Below are positions 24,341-31,879 of a DNA stretch of 64,000 bases, in pieces. The DNA comes from Mucilaginibacter flavidus (lineage in GTDB: Bacteria > Bacteroidota > Bacteroidia > Sphingobacteriales > Sphingobacteriaceae), in NCBI RefSeq assembly GCF_024055575.1, contig NZ_JAMXOE010000001.1, forward strand, positions 372,001 through 436,000, read 5' to 3'. The notes beneath the pieces are model-generated. The model did not search any database. It was not told where the DNA came from and saw nothing but the letters and a program-made list of their open reading frames with translations. Position numbers and translations under genes: made by a program. Positions within the stretch are counted from its first letter, which is position 1. The number at the start of each line of letters is the position of its first letter.

Positions 24341-26254
24341 TTATTTACCCTCTTCCGGTTTAGCAGGCTTTTCCTTGCCCACTTTCTCAACCGTCTCTTC
24401 GTTAGCCTTTTGCAGCTTTTTCAGCATTTCGGTGCCGATGAGGGCATCAATCATACCGCTACCACCGCCGTCTTTACCGTTTACCAGGATATCAGGCACT
24501 AGTTTGATACCATGGCTTGCCAGGGCCTCGGCTACACGCACTATGGCGTATTGTTCGGTACCCATGGCCTGGGTTTTTTGTTTGGTTACTTCGGCTTCTG
24601 ATAAACCTATCGCCCTGATTTTGGCAGCTTCGGCCGAACCATTTACTTCGGTTGCGTTTGCGTCAGCCTTGGCGTTAACAGTTTTGGCTTCGGCATCAGC
24701 CTTGGCAATAGTGATCCTGACTTCGGCATCAGCCTTGGCATTAATGGTTTTGGCTTCGGCCTCGCCACGTGATGCAGCAACTTTCGAAGCAGCCATCTGG
24801 GTGTTTATTTCCACCTGGCGGGTTGATTTTACAACCTCGGGCTGCATATCGGCACCTGCTTTGGCGCTTTCAAACTCCTTACGTTCAATTTGCGCATGGC
24901 GCTGTATTTCATAAGTAACTTTTTCCTGCTCGGCCAGTTTACGGTCGGTTAAGGTTTTCATCAGGGCTGGTGGCGGCACAATATCACCAATCAGCGTATC
25001 AACACCAACCACGTTATAGTCGTTTAAAACTTTGCTGATGTGTAGTTTGGCATCGTCCTGACGTTGGATACGGTTGGCCAAAAACTCAATCACGTCGCTT
25101 TTTTGTGCCGAGTTACGGAAATAGTTGGCAATGGTTGGCTCCAGGACCTGCGATACCAGGTTTTTCATGTTACCAAACCTTGCGATAACCTTTGGCGCTT
25201 CATTACGCGGTATGTGTATAATCTGCGACACGTCGAGGTTGAATGTAAAACCGTCGGATGAACGAACAGTAATGGTACACAAGTTTTTATCCAGTTCATG
25301 CGCTTCGGTGCGGCTATCGGCCCAGTTAAGCACTATGTTGGTGGTTGGTACCACTTCAACCGCATGGGTATAGATGTTTACCGGGTGTTTACCAGGATCG
25401 AGCGGTTGGTCCCACACACCTTTTTCGTTGCGTTTAACAATGTTACCGTGTTTAAAGCCTTCGCCGCTGGTGTCGGTACCTTCAGGCCCAACAAACGAGT
25501 TCACTACACCCACATAACCAATCGGGATGTATATCATATCTACCTGTTCAACCACTACAAACCAGGGGTTTAAATAATAGGTACCTGCAAGTATCACGTC
25601 CTCCTGCAAACCTTTCATACCGCCGGCGTTAATAAAGGCCATGGGGTCCTGGTAGTTTTTATGGCCCACTACTGAAACACCGGCAATTTCGCCCTTGTCG
25701 AGCGGCTCACCGTCCAGCGTGGTAACAATGCCCACCTTGTTTTCGTGTATCTGGGTAATAGGCACCATCACAATTTCGAACAAAAAGGTGTTGATACGAT
25801 AACTACCCGGCGTTAAAAACGCTGCCTGCGGACCTCTTTGGCCCTTATTATCCAAAAATGCTACAGCATCCTGGTATTTGTCGCAGTCTACCGGCCTGCC
25901 CAGCACACGACCTGTGTCCATAGGCGCGCCGTCCTTTGCCTTAACCAGGCCCAGCTTACCCTGCTCAATAATGGTAAAGGCCTCCATGGTAATGGTAAAC
26001 TGCCACGGCCACATGGCCCAGTATAAACCAGGAGCCAGCGCTTTGGCCTGCATACCGGCCTCGCCGTTAATGGCAATGATACGGCCGTCGGGCAAACGTT
26101 TGCTACCCGAGAGGGCGTACTTTTTTACCACCAAACCAATGCGGTCGTCCGGTACGATAACCATACCAAAGAAAACGCGCAAAACAAATTTGTACATCAC
26201 AAGAACAATTATGACAGGCAATACCCACCATAATGAAATAATCATTGGGTTCAT
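24341..26254 (-). CDS. SPFH/flotillin-like membrane scaffold protein
   Basis: A 637-residue protein with an N-terminal transmembrane helix (MIISLWWVLPVIIVLVMYKF). A long SPFH/Band 7 region follows at about residues 230-430 (SSDGFTFNLDVSQIIHIPRNEAP and VDTLIGDIVPPPALMKTLTDRKLAEQEK). The next ~100 residues form an Ala/Glu/Lys-rich coiled coil with near-tandem copies of the unit KADAEAKTINA / KADAEVRITIA / KADAEAKTVNA / KADANATEVNG, as expected of flotillin tails. The extra ~200 residues before the SPFH domain make it larger than classic flotillins (about 500). It likely organises membrane microdomains. No NfeD-like partner is adjacent. Confidence 0.85.
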   Translation of the reverse strand: MNPMIISLWWVLPVIIVLVMYKFVLRVFFGMVIVPDDRIGLVVKKYALSGSKRLPDGRIIAINGEAGMQAKALAPGLYWAMWPWQFTITMEAFTIIEQGKLGLVKAKDGAPMDTGRVLGRPVDCDKYQDAVAFLDNKGQRGPQAAFLTPGSYRINTFLFEIVMVPITQIHENKVGIVTTLDGEPLDKGEIAGVSVVGHKNYQDPMAFINAGGMKGLQEDVILAGTYYLNPWFVVVEQVDMIYIPIGYVGVVNSFVGPEGTDTSGEGFKHGNIVKRNEKGVWDQPLDPGKHPVNIYTHAVEVVPTTNIVLNWADSRTEAHELDKNLCTITVRSSDGFTFNLDVSQIIHIPRNEAPKVIARFGNMKNLVSQVLEPTIANYFRNSAQKSDVIEFLANRIQRQDDAKLHISKVLNDYNVVGVDTLIGDIVPPPALMKTLTDRKLAEQEKVTYEIQRHAQIERKEFESAKAGADMQPEVVKSTRQVEINTQMAASKVAASRGEAEAKTINAKADAEVRITIAKADAEAKTVNAKADANATEVNGSAEAAKIRAIGLSEAEVTKQKTQAMGTEQYAIVRVAEALASHGIKLVPDILVNGKDGGGSGMIDALIGTEMLKKLQKANEETVEKVGKEKPAKPEEGK

Positions 26255-26591
26255 TTTTTAGATTGAATTTTAAGATTTTTTAATAAAACATGGCCCTTGA
26301 GGTGCGGGCTTTTACGAGAACTTTCAGCATTAACTTTACGTTCCTTAGCTGTTAAGTGATATTTAGATATCAATGTGTAGGCGGATGTTACAAAAATTGT
26401 GATAAATTTTTTGAAAAAGATTCAAGATAAAAGAACCAAGAGTCAAGAATCAAGAGCCAAGATAAAAAAAAGAGCGAACCGTAATATCAGGCCAACTAAA
26501 ATAATATTCAACAATTGTAAACAATTGCTTTACTGCAATGGTTAGCTAATTACTCCACGCATATCAATCCTGATAAAAAAAGCTTGACGCT
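26255..26591. other. Intergenic gap with CAAGA repeats
   Basis: AT-rich, with no gene. The only structure is a run of related words at 26431-26466 (CAAGATAAAAGAACCAAGAG, TCAAGAATCAAGAGCCAAGA), which resemble 11295-11325 near the carbonic anhydrase terminator. Promoters for the flotillin-like gene and the short gene at 26592 must lie here, but no clear TAnnTTTG box could be assigned. Confidence 0.4.
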
Positions 26592-26981
26592 ATGAAAAAA
26601 ACAGAAACTCCCGAAAAATTAAAAGAAGGCTCAAAAGGCGTTGCGCCCCAAAAAGCTGAAGAAATTAAAACTGAAGGCCCGTTAAGTGAAAAAGACGAAG
26701 TAAAACAGGCGGAGGAAAAAATGCGAAAGGCAGCGAAAAAAGTCATCGTAGAGACTGAATGCCTTCGTCTCCGCCAGGATATTAAAAACCCTTATTCATC
26801 AACTCCTGGAAACAATCAACATATTGGCCAATATGGATCCCATCAACTAAAGCATGGTGCACATGTACCGACATTGGCATTGTTCTTTTACCATCTTTCT
26901 CTGTCATCTTACCAAACGAAATACTTGGGCAGCTGTCTTCTTTACCAACCGAAAACATCCGCGCGTGTGAGAGCGATGTAA
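26592..26981 (+). CDS. Short charged protein, 3' part overlapping the opposite-strand acetyltransferase gene
   Basis: The first ~55 residues (KKTETPEKLKEGSKGVAPQK, then Glu/Lys-rich helix to KKVIVETE) look like a genuine small charged protein with an ATG and an A-rich leader. From about residue 64 (base 26782) the frame runs antisense through the 3' end of the CatA-like gene, and the composition changes to one without coding character. The true product may have ended earlier and lost its stop, or the gene may be a decayed 5' fragment. No family is recognised. Confidence concerns the N-terminal part only. Confidence 0.4.
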   Translation: MKKTETPEKLKEGSKGVAPQKAEEIKTEGPLSEKDEVKQAEEKMRKAAKKVIVETECLRLRQDIKNPYSSTPGNNQHIGQYGSHQLKHGAHVPTLALFFYHLSLSSYQTKYLGSCLLYQPKTSARVRAM

Positions 26982-27414
26982 AATCTATCCATGGTAATGA
27001 TGAAAAGCGAATAATGTTATCCCTGTCGGCTAGCTCCAGATCATTCCTTGCCTGTACCCGCTCGACTTCAATTTTTGCAGCTTCGATATATTTTTCAAAC
27101 GATGGGTTATAATCGATATAACTAAAACCAAAAGTACCGTCGGCGCGACCGATGGTTGATGCAGCGTCTATCCTGTCGTAAATAAAAGCGTCACCGCCCT
27201 CTATCCTTAGCTTAAATGGCTCAAAGCTATTGGCTGCGGCTAAGGCATTGTATAAGGTATATAAGTAAAATGAAACACTTTTTTCCTTCACAAATTTGTA
27301 GGCTTCGGTGCAATCAATAGTTACACAAACGCCATAAACAGGGTCTTCAAATTTTCGGAAGAATTCAAAATGTGCTTTTCGTGCCCAGGTTGAGGTGTCG
27401 AATTTTTGTCGCAT
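26782..27414 (-). CDS. CatA-like chloramphenicol O-acetyltransferase family protein
   Basis: A 210-residue acetyl-CoA-dependent O-acetyltransferase of the CAT fold. ATG at 27414 (RQKFDTSTWARKAHFEFFRK) matches the usual CAT start; the longer frame to 27537 has no family similarity. The catalytic HHxxxDG motif is intact as HVHHALVDGIHIGQYVD near the C terminus, and WIDFTSLSHAR is the expected acetyl-CoA/trimer region. Substrate is not known: chromosomal CatA-like proteins in Bacteroidota need not give drug resistance. Its 3' end overlaps a doubtful plus-strand frame. Confidence 0.87.
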   Translation of the reverse strand: MRQKFDTSTWARKAHFEFFRKFEDPVYGVCVTIDCTEAYKFVKEKSVSFYLYTLYNALAAANSFEPFKLRIEGGDAFIYDRIDAASTIGRADGTFGFSYIDYNPSFEKYIEAAKIEVERVQARNDLELADRDNIIRFSSLPWIDFTSLSHARMFSVGKEDSCPSISFGKMTEKDGKRTMPMSVHVHHALVDGIHIGQYVDCFQELMNKGF

Positions 27415-27542
27415 AGGACAAAAGTAAAACAAGTTTTTCGACGCCGGCTTGCCATGTGACAAGATTTGAAAAGATTCGGTACCCCAATTAACGCGATAGT
27501 ACTTCAATCGGTTAATACTTATTTTATACATTAGCATCAGAT

Positions 27543-27989
27543 ATGCTTAATAAAATACAAAATCAGATTCAAGATATCGACCCGGATTTAAAAATCGGTT
27601 CGCTTTATTTATGGGTAGAAGGATATACAGCTGATAACCAAATTGGACAGGGTGATATGGCATATTTAAAAGCCCCTACATTATTGGACAGTGAAAATAT
27701 GGTTATCTTTTCGCCAACTTCACAGGCACCTTTATTTTCTATCAGAAAATTATTGAACGACCTGGTAAACGTTTATAACAACATCGAAATACAACAAGCA
27801 ATTGAATTTGAACCAGTTGACAGTGAATTTAGTTTAAGTTTAAAGAATAATTTCGGCCAAATTCTGCTTGTAATTAGATACAATTCCTGGTCGCACAATA
27901 CTAATTTAGAATTTGAGGAAAGAATAGACCAAAGCTATCTTCCAGCAATAATCAGGGATTTGGAAAAGATTTTGGAACGCTTTGCATAA
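27543..27989 (+). CDS. Hypothetical protein (148 residues)
   Basis: A soluble 148-residue protein with no signal peptide or transmembrane helix, mixed alpha/beta by composition, and acidic. No domain is recognised. Its size and its segments (SLYLWVEGYTADNQIGQGD, LVIRYNSWSHNTNLEFEERI) recall immunity-type or contact-system proteins, but nothing secures this and no toxin gene is adjacent. It diverges from the acetyltransferase gene and is followed by a clean hairpin terminator at 28015. Confidence 0.65.
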   Translation: MLNKIQNQIQDIDPDLKIGSLYLWVEGYTADNQIGQGDMAYLKAPTLLDSENMVIFSPTSQAPLFSIRKLLNDLVNVYNNIEIQQAIEFEPVDSEFSLSLKNNFGQILLVIRYNSWSHNTNLEFEERIDQSYLPAIIRDLEKILERFA

Positions 27990-28014
27990 CAAAAGTGGTT
28001 TCAGAAATGAAAAA

Positions 28015-28046
28015 GTCTAAGACGCGAAGTACCACGTCTTAGACAA
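28015..28046. terminator. Hairpin between hypothetical gene and GH51 gene
   Basis: GTCTAAGACG (28015-28024) and CGTCTTAGAC (28035-28044) are exact reverse complements around a 10-base loop. They lie between converging genes; no long T-run follows on the plus strand, while AAAA precedes it and would give Ts for the minus-strand gene. Confidence 0.7.
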
Positions 28047-28064
28047 CAAATTCCGAAATCCGAA

Positions 28065-29603
28065 TTAAAATAACTCCAGCGTCACCACCGATTTTGCGGG
28101 CAACGTAACCACCAGGTTATCGCCATCCTTTTTCGCACCTTTAAAATCCTTCAGGCTAATTGTGTTTGGCTTATCAAAAGTATTTACATCAGTAATGTTT
28201 GCAGATGTCAATATCTGGCCGGTTACCGATTTCCATTTAATATCTTTTAAGCTGGTGCTTATTTTGATGTCGTTGTGCAAATCGAGATTTGCGAATGAAA
28301 TATGCACCTTCCCAGCTGCATCCTGCGAAGCAGAAACATTTACAGCCGGCAGCTTCTTATCACCTGAAACATAGTCTGGGGAGGTTAGCTGCATAGGAAG
28401 GTATTTTGCGTCCTGGTGCACTTTGTACATGTCAAATATGTGATATGTAGGCGTCAGCAGCATTTTCTCCTTATCGGTTAAAATAAGCGATTGCAAAACA
28501 TTGATGGTTTGGGCAAGTGCAGCTCCCTTAACCCGGTCGCAATGGTTGTTAAATATGTTTAGGTTGGTAGCAGCTATAAGCGCATCACGCAGGCTGTTTT
28601 GCTGGTATAAAAACCCGGGGTTGGTGCCTTGCTCAACATCAGTCCAAACGCCCCATTCATCAACTACCAAAGCGACATTCTTTTTAGGGTCGTATTTATC
28701 CATAATGGCAGCGTGTTTGGTAACTAGCTCTTCCATTTTCAGGCAGCGCTCCATAGTTTCAAAGTACTCCTTTTCGTCAAATTTAGTTGCCGAACCCTTG
28801 TGCCCCCAATCGCCGGTTGGCACGGTATAATAGTGCAGCGAAATACCCCACATATCCCAAGTCGGTATGTCTTTCATGATAACTTCTGTCCAGTTATAGT
28901 CGTCGGAGTTGGGGCCGCTGGCAATTTTCTTTAACGGTGCACCAGGGTAATTTTTAGCGAAAGCAGCATATCTTTTGTACTCATTGGCATAAAACTCGGG
29001 TGTCATATTACCGCCGCAACCCCAGCTTTCGTTGCCGATACCCCAAAAAGTAACTTTATATGGTTCGGGGTGGCCGTTTTGCTTACGCAGCTGGGCAATG
29101 GTACTGCCGCTGTTGCTGTTGGTGTACTCAATCCACTTGCTCATTTCTTCAACGGTACCGCTGCCTACATTTGCAGCAAAATAAGGCTCGGTGCCCAGCA
29201 GGCTGCAAAGCTCCAGGAACTCATGCGTGCCGAAGCTGTTATCTTCTGTTGTGCCACCCCAGTTGGTGTTCACCATGCGCGGGCGCTGGTCGCGCGGACC
29301 AATACCATCGCGCCAGTGATATTCGTCGGCAAAACAGCCGCCGGGCCACCGCAGGCTGGGGATTTTTATTTTCTTCAGTGCGTTTACAATGTCGAGACGT
29401 ATGCGGTCCTGCTTTTCAACGGGCAGGTCTTTATCAACCCAAAAACCGCCATAAATGCCATGGCCCAAATGTTCGGCAAACTGGCCGTAAATATACTTGC
29501 TGATGGTTAGCTTTGAATCATTGCTGAGGGCTAACGTTGCCGTTTCCTGGCTGTAGGCGAAGCACGCCAAACATACAAAACAGAGGGTAAGAATTTTCTT
29601 CAC
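28065..29603 (-). CDS. GH51 alpha-L-arabinofuranosidase, exported
   Basis: A 512-residue retaining arabinofuranosidase that releases terminal L-arabinofuranose from arabinan, arabinoxylan or related side chains. A Sec signal peptide (ILTLCFVCLACFAYSQ) leads into the (beta/alpha)8 barrel. LRWPGGCFADEYHWRDGIG (about residues 84-102) is the GH51 hallmark, acid/base E192 lies in WGIGNESWGCGG, and nucleophile E316 in VVDEWGVW. The C-terminal beta-sandwich runs from about residue 390 (NVSASQDAAGKVHISFANLD onward). It is monocistronic here; GH78 and GH127 genes further along point to a wider pectin/arabinan capability. Confidence 0.95.
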   Translation of the reverse strand: MKKILTLCFVCLACFAYSQETATLALSNDSKLTISKYIYGQFAEHLGHGIYGGFWVDKDLPVEKQDRIRLDIVNALKKIKIPSLRWPGGCFADEYHWRDGIGPRDQRPRMVNTNWGGTTEDNSFGTHEFLELCSLLGTEPYFAANVGSGTVEEMSKWIEYTNSNSGSTIAQLRKQNGHPEPYKVTFWGIGNESWGCGGNMTPEFYANEYKRYAAFAKNYPGAPLKKIASGPNSDDYNWTEVIMKDIPTWDMWGISLHYYTVPTGDWGHKGSATKFDEKEYFETMERCLKMEELVTKHAAIMDKYDPKKNVALVVDEWGVWTDVEQGTNPGFLYQQNSLRDALIAATNLNIFNNHCDRVKGAALAQTINVLQSLILTDKEKMLLTPTYHIFDMYKVHQDAKYLPMQLTSPDYVSGDKKLPAVNVSASQDAAGKVHISFANLDLHNDIKISTSLKDIKWKSVTGQILTSANITDVNTFDKPNTISLKDFKGAKKDGDNLVVTLPAKSVVTLELF

Positions 29604-29677
29604 GATGAATTGGTTTATAATTGTAAAAATAACACTTAAAACAAATAAACGAAATTTTATTTATAAGTTTAAATTAG

Positions 29678-30082
29678 ATGCTGATAATGAAGGAGCTAAA
29701 ATTGTCTTTGTTTTTTGTTTGCCTATGCTTCATTTTAAGCTGCAAACCATCCGTTAATTCGGCCGGGCTTTACGGCAAATGGGATTATATAAAAATTGAA
29801 CACCCCACCCACGACCGGCCGGATATAGCTGCGACCGAATTAAAACAGCAAGGCGCGTCTATTGAATTTTCAAAAGACAGTACTTTTGTAATTATGTGGA
29901 GCGGCAGTGCGTTATCAAAAGGAAAATTCACAGCTGATGGCGATAAAATACAGCTAAATGAGAATTTGCCGGATGGAAGCACACGTAGTTTTGCTTTTTA
30001 TGTTACAAAGGCAAGCGCTACGGAGATTACATTTGAAACGAAGGGGAGTGAGAATTCGAGGGTGACGGCGGTGAAGGAGTAA
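29678..30082 (+). CDS. Small lipocalin-like lipoprotein
   Basis: A 134-residue lipoprotein: short signal peptide with lipobox LSC (residues ~20-22), then GLYGKWDYIKIEHP, which resembles the first strand of lipocalin-like (DUF4923-type) domains. Alternating strands follow (SIEFSKDSTFVIMWSG, KGKFTADGDKIQLNE, SFAFYVTKASATEITFETKG). An internal ATG at 29687 is an equally good start. No function is assigned. It diverges from the GH51 gene, and a palindromic repeat follows. Confidence 0.7.
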   Translation: MLIMKELKLSLFFVCLCFILSCKPSVNSAGLYGKWDYIKIEHPTHDRPDIAATELKQQGASIEFSKDSTFVIMWSGSALSKGKFTADGDKIQLNENLPDGSTRSFAFYVTKASATEITFETKGSENSRVTAVKE

Positions 30083-30122
30083 GTAGCAGTATAGAGTATT
30101 AGTTGCAGTTTTCCATCCCTCC

Positions 30123-30216
30123 CGTCATGCTGAACTTGTTTCAGCACCTCACTTGCTAAGTGGCCTGCATGCTGTCAACCTGTCCTGTGGGGTGCCGAAA
30201 TAAATTCGGCATGACG
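30123..30216. repeat. CGTCATGCTGAA-type palindromic repeat
   Basis: CGTCATGCTGAACTTGTTTC (from 30123) and AAATTCGGCATGACG (to 30216) form the outer imperfect palindrome CGTCATGC...GCATGACG, with inner arms TTTCAGCACC / GGTGCCGAAA. Such elements are common in Bacteroidota intergenic DNA. It lies between the lipocalin-like gene and the ECF sigma operon. Confidence 0.75.
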
Positions 30217-30293
30217 ATGAGATTGGACGTATTTTTAAATTTATGGTGATAGTTTAACGACTACTTGCACTTACTATTAAAAACAACAAAACT

Positions 30294-30839
30294 ATGCCGG
30301 AGATAAACAACTTAATTCGGGCTACAGCAGCAGACAGGGAGCGGCTTTTTATAGCCTTATATAAAAGCGCGTTCCCGTCGGTGGCAAGGTATATCAGTAA
30401 AATGGGTGGCTCGTTTGACGAGGCTAAGGATGTTTTCCAGGATGCTTTAGTTATTTACTATGAAAAAGCGGCCGCGGGTACGGTTTCGATAAAAACCAAT
30501 GAGAAGGCTTATTTACTGGGGACAAGTAAACACTTATGGCTACGCAGGTTTAAAGATAACGTGCTGCACTCCCCTATCGACGGTATTGATTTGGAGGAAG
30601 GTAACGCTGAAGAAGATTATTCGGAAAACAAACTGATGCATTACCTGGCAACGGCCGGCAAAAAATGCATGGATTTGCTCCGCTCCTTTTATTACGACAA
30701 CGTGCCACTTGCCGATGCCGCAACACTGTTTGGCTTTTCGGGCGTGCGCTCGGCTACCGTGCAGAAATATAAATGTTTGGAGAAAGTTAGGGAAACCATT
30801 AAACAAAAATCGCTAACGTATGAGGACTTCCTTAATTGA
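30294..30839 (+). CDS. ECF-type RNA polymerase sigma factor
   Basis: A 181-residue sigma-70-family protein. Region 2 shows in SAFPSVARYISKMGGSFDEAKDVFQDALVIYYEKA (about residues 28-62; core EAKDVFQDALVIYYEK), and region 4 with its helix-turn-helix in the last ~60 residues (CMDLLRSFYYDNVPLADAATLFGF then SATVQKYKCLEKVRE). The RATAADRERLF start is typical of Bacteroidota ECF members. Its stop overlaps the start of the next gene by 20 bases, and ClpP follows 12 bases later, so the three form an operon. No canonical transmembrane anti-sigma factor is encoded nearby. Confidence 0.88.
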   Translation: MPEINNLIRATAADRERLFIALYKSAFPSVARYISKMGGSFDEAKDVFQDALVIYYEKAAAGTVSIKTNEKAYLLGTSKHLWLRRFKDNVLHSPIDGIDLEEGNAEEDYSENKLMHYLATAGKKCMDLLRSFYYDNVPLADAATLFGFSGVRSATVQKYKCLEKVRETIKQKSLTYEDFLN

Positions 30840-31092
30840 AACCGAACAAATAGAAGCGCACCTGCTGCAGCTTTCGGCGCCAGGCGACACACTGGTGTTT
30901 GAAGCAAAGCTGCTGCTTGATGATGAATTGAACGAAAAGCTACAATGGCAAAAATCTGCCTATAATAAAATAAAACTGTACGGCCGTAACCAGCTGAAAC
31001 AGGAGATTGAAGCCGTGCACCAAAGCCTGTTCAGCCAGGCGCGGCATAAAAGCCTTAGCGAAAAAATAAGGCAAATCTTTAGTAAACGATAA
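30820..31092 (+). CDS. Small helical protein in ECF sigma - ClpP operon
   Basis: A 90-residue soluble, mostly helical protein with Glu/Lys/Gln-rich segments (DDELNEKLQWQKSAYNKIKL, NQLKQEIEAVHQSLFSQARH). It overlaps the sigma gene by 20 bases, so translation is likely coupled. Position after an ECF gene suggests an anti-sigma-like or sigma-binding role, and N-terminal similarity in length to ZAS-type fragments was looked for, but no zinc-binding Cys/His set or transmembrane helix is present. If it is a regulator, it is of a cytosolic type. Turnover by the neighbouring ClpP is an attractive but unproven idea. Confidence 0.7.
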   Translation: MRTSLIETEQIEAHLLQLSAPGDTLVFEAKLLLDDELNEKLQWQKSAYNKIKLYGRNQLKQEIEAVHQSLFSQARHKSLSEKIRQIFSKR

Positions 31093-31104
31093 ACCAATAA
31101 TTTT

Positions 31105-31791
31105 ATGAATATCGATAAAAACGAGTTCCGCAAATTTGCGGAGGGGCATTGCTATGTCAAAAAACAACCGCTGGATAATTACATCAACGCGATAGAAACG
31201 AGCCGGTTACCGCAGGCAATGACGCCTTACATCACCGAGGAACGTGAACTGCGTGTGTCCCAGATGGACGTGTTTTCGCGCCTGATGATGGACAGGATAA
31301 TTTTCCTGGGTGCTGCTGTGGATGACAACATTGCTAATATTATACAAGCGCAGCTGCTGTTCCTGCAATCAGCCGACCCGAAGCGGGATATCCAGATGTA
31401 CATCAATTCGCCGGGCGGTTCGGTGTACGCCGGTTATGGCATTTATGATACCATGCAACTCATTACGCCCGATGTGGCAACCATTTGCACCGGCATGGCA
31501 GCTTCGATGGCATCGGTGCTGTTATCTGCCGGTAAAACGGGAAAGCGGGCTGCACTAACACATTCGCGCGTAATGCTGCATCAGCCTTTGGGCGGCGTAC
31601 AGGGCCAGGCATCAGATATCGAAATTACTGCCCGCGAAGTGTTGAAAGTTAAGAAAGAACTTTACACCATCCTGAGTAAACACAGTGGCCAGAGCTACGA
31701 GAAAATCCACGAAGTATCAGACCGCGACTTTTGGATGGACGGCGTTGAGGCAAAGGAGTTTGGGATAGTTGATGAGGTGCTGGGGAGCTAG
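31105..31791 (+). CDS. clpP: ATP-dependent Clp protease proteolytic subunit
   Basis: A 228-residue serine protease subunit that forms the barrel of the Clp complex. The triad is complete: S134 in CTGMAASMASVLLSAG, H159 in RVMLHQPLGG and D208 in DRDFWMDG. Spacings S-H 25 and H-D 49 equal those of E. coli ClpP (97, 122, 171). The N-terminal ~45 residues before SRLMMDRIIFLGAAV form an extension typical of Bacteroidota ClpP. It lies 12 bases after the small helical gene downstream of the ECF sigma factor, not next to tig or clpX as the housekeeping copy usually is. It may therefore be a second, stress-controlled copy; a genome-wide count would decide. Confidence 0.94.
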   Translation: MNIDKNEFRKFAEGHCYVKKQPLDNYINAIETSRLPQAMTPYITEERELRVSQMDVFSRLMMDRIIFLGAAVDDNIANIIQAQLLFLQSADPKRDIQMYINSPGGSVYAGYGIYDTMQLITPDVATICTGMAASMASVLLSAGKTGKRAALTHSRVMLHQPLGGVQGQASDIEITAREVLKVKKELYTILSKHSGQSYEKIHEVSDRDFWMDGVEAKEFGIVDEVLGS

Positions 31792-31878
31792 TCCATAGTC
31801 GATGGACCATAGACCATAGTAAAACAAGTATAAGGATAGTATATCCTATGGACTATCGTCTATGGTCTATGGACTAAA
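31792..31878. repeat. TCCATAG/CTATGGA imperfect palindrome
   Basis: The gap between converging clpP and the drug transporter gene is filled by repeated words: GTCCATAG, GGACCATAGACCATAG on one side and CTATGGACTA, CTATGGTCTATGGAC on the other. They form a long imperfect hairpin around 31835. It can act as a bidirectional terminator, but no T-run is present. Similar words are common junk repeats in this group. Confidence 0.6.
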
Positions 31879-31879
31879 A

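Noticed and set aside
27414-27537. The longer start of the CatA-like gene at 27537
   Set aside because: The extra 41 residues have no family similarity, while RQKFDTSTW at 27414 is a typical CAT start.
31792-31878. A CRISPR-like array
   Set aside because: The repeated CCATAG words form one imperfect palindrome and are not regularly spaced around unique spacers.
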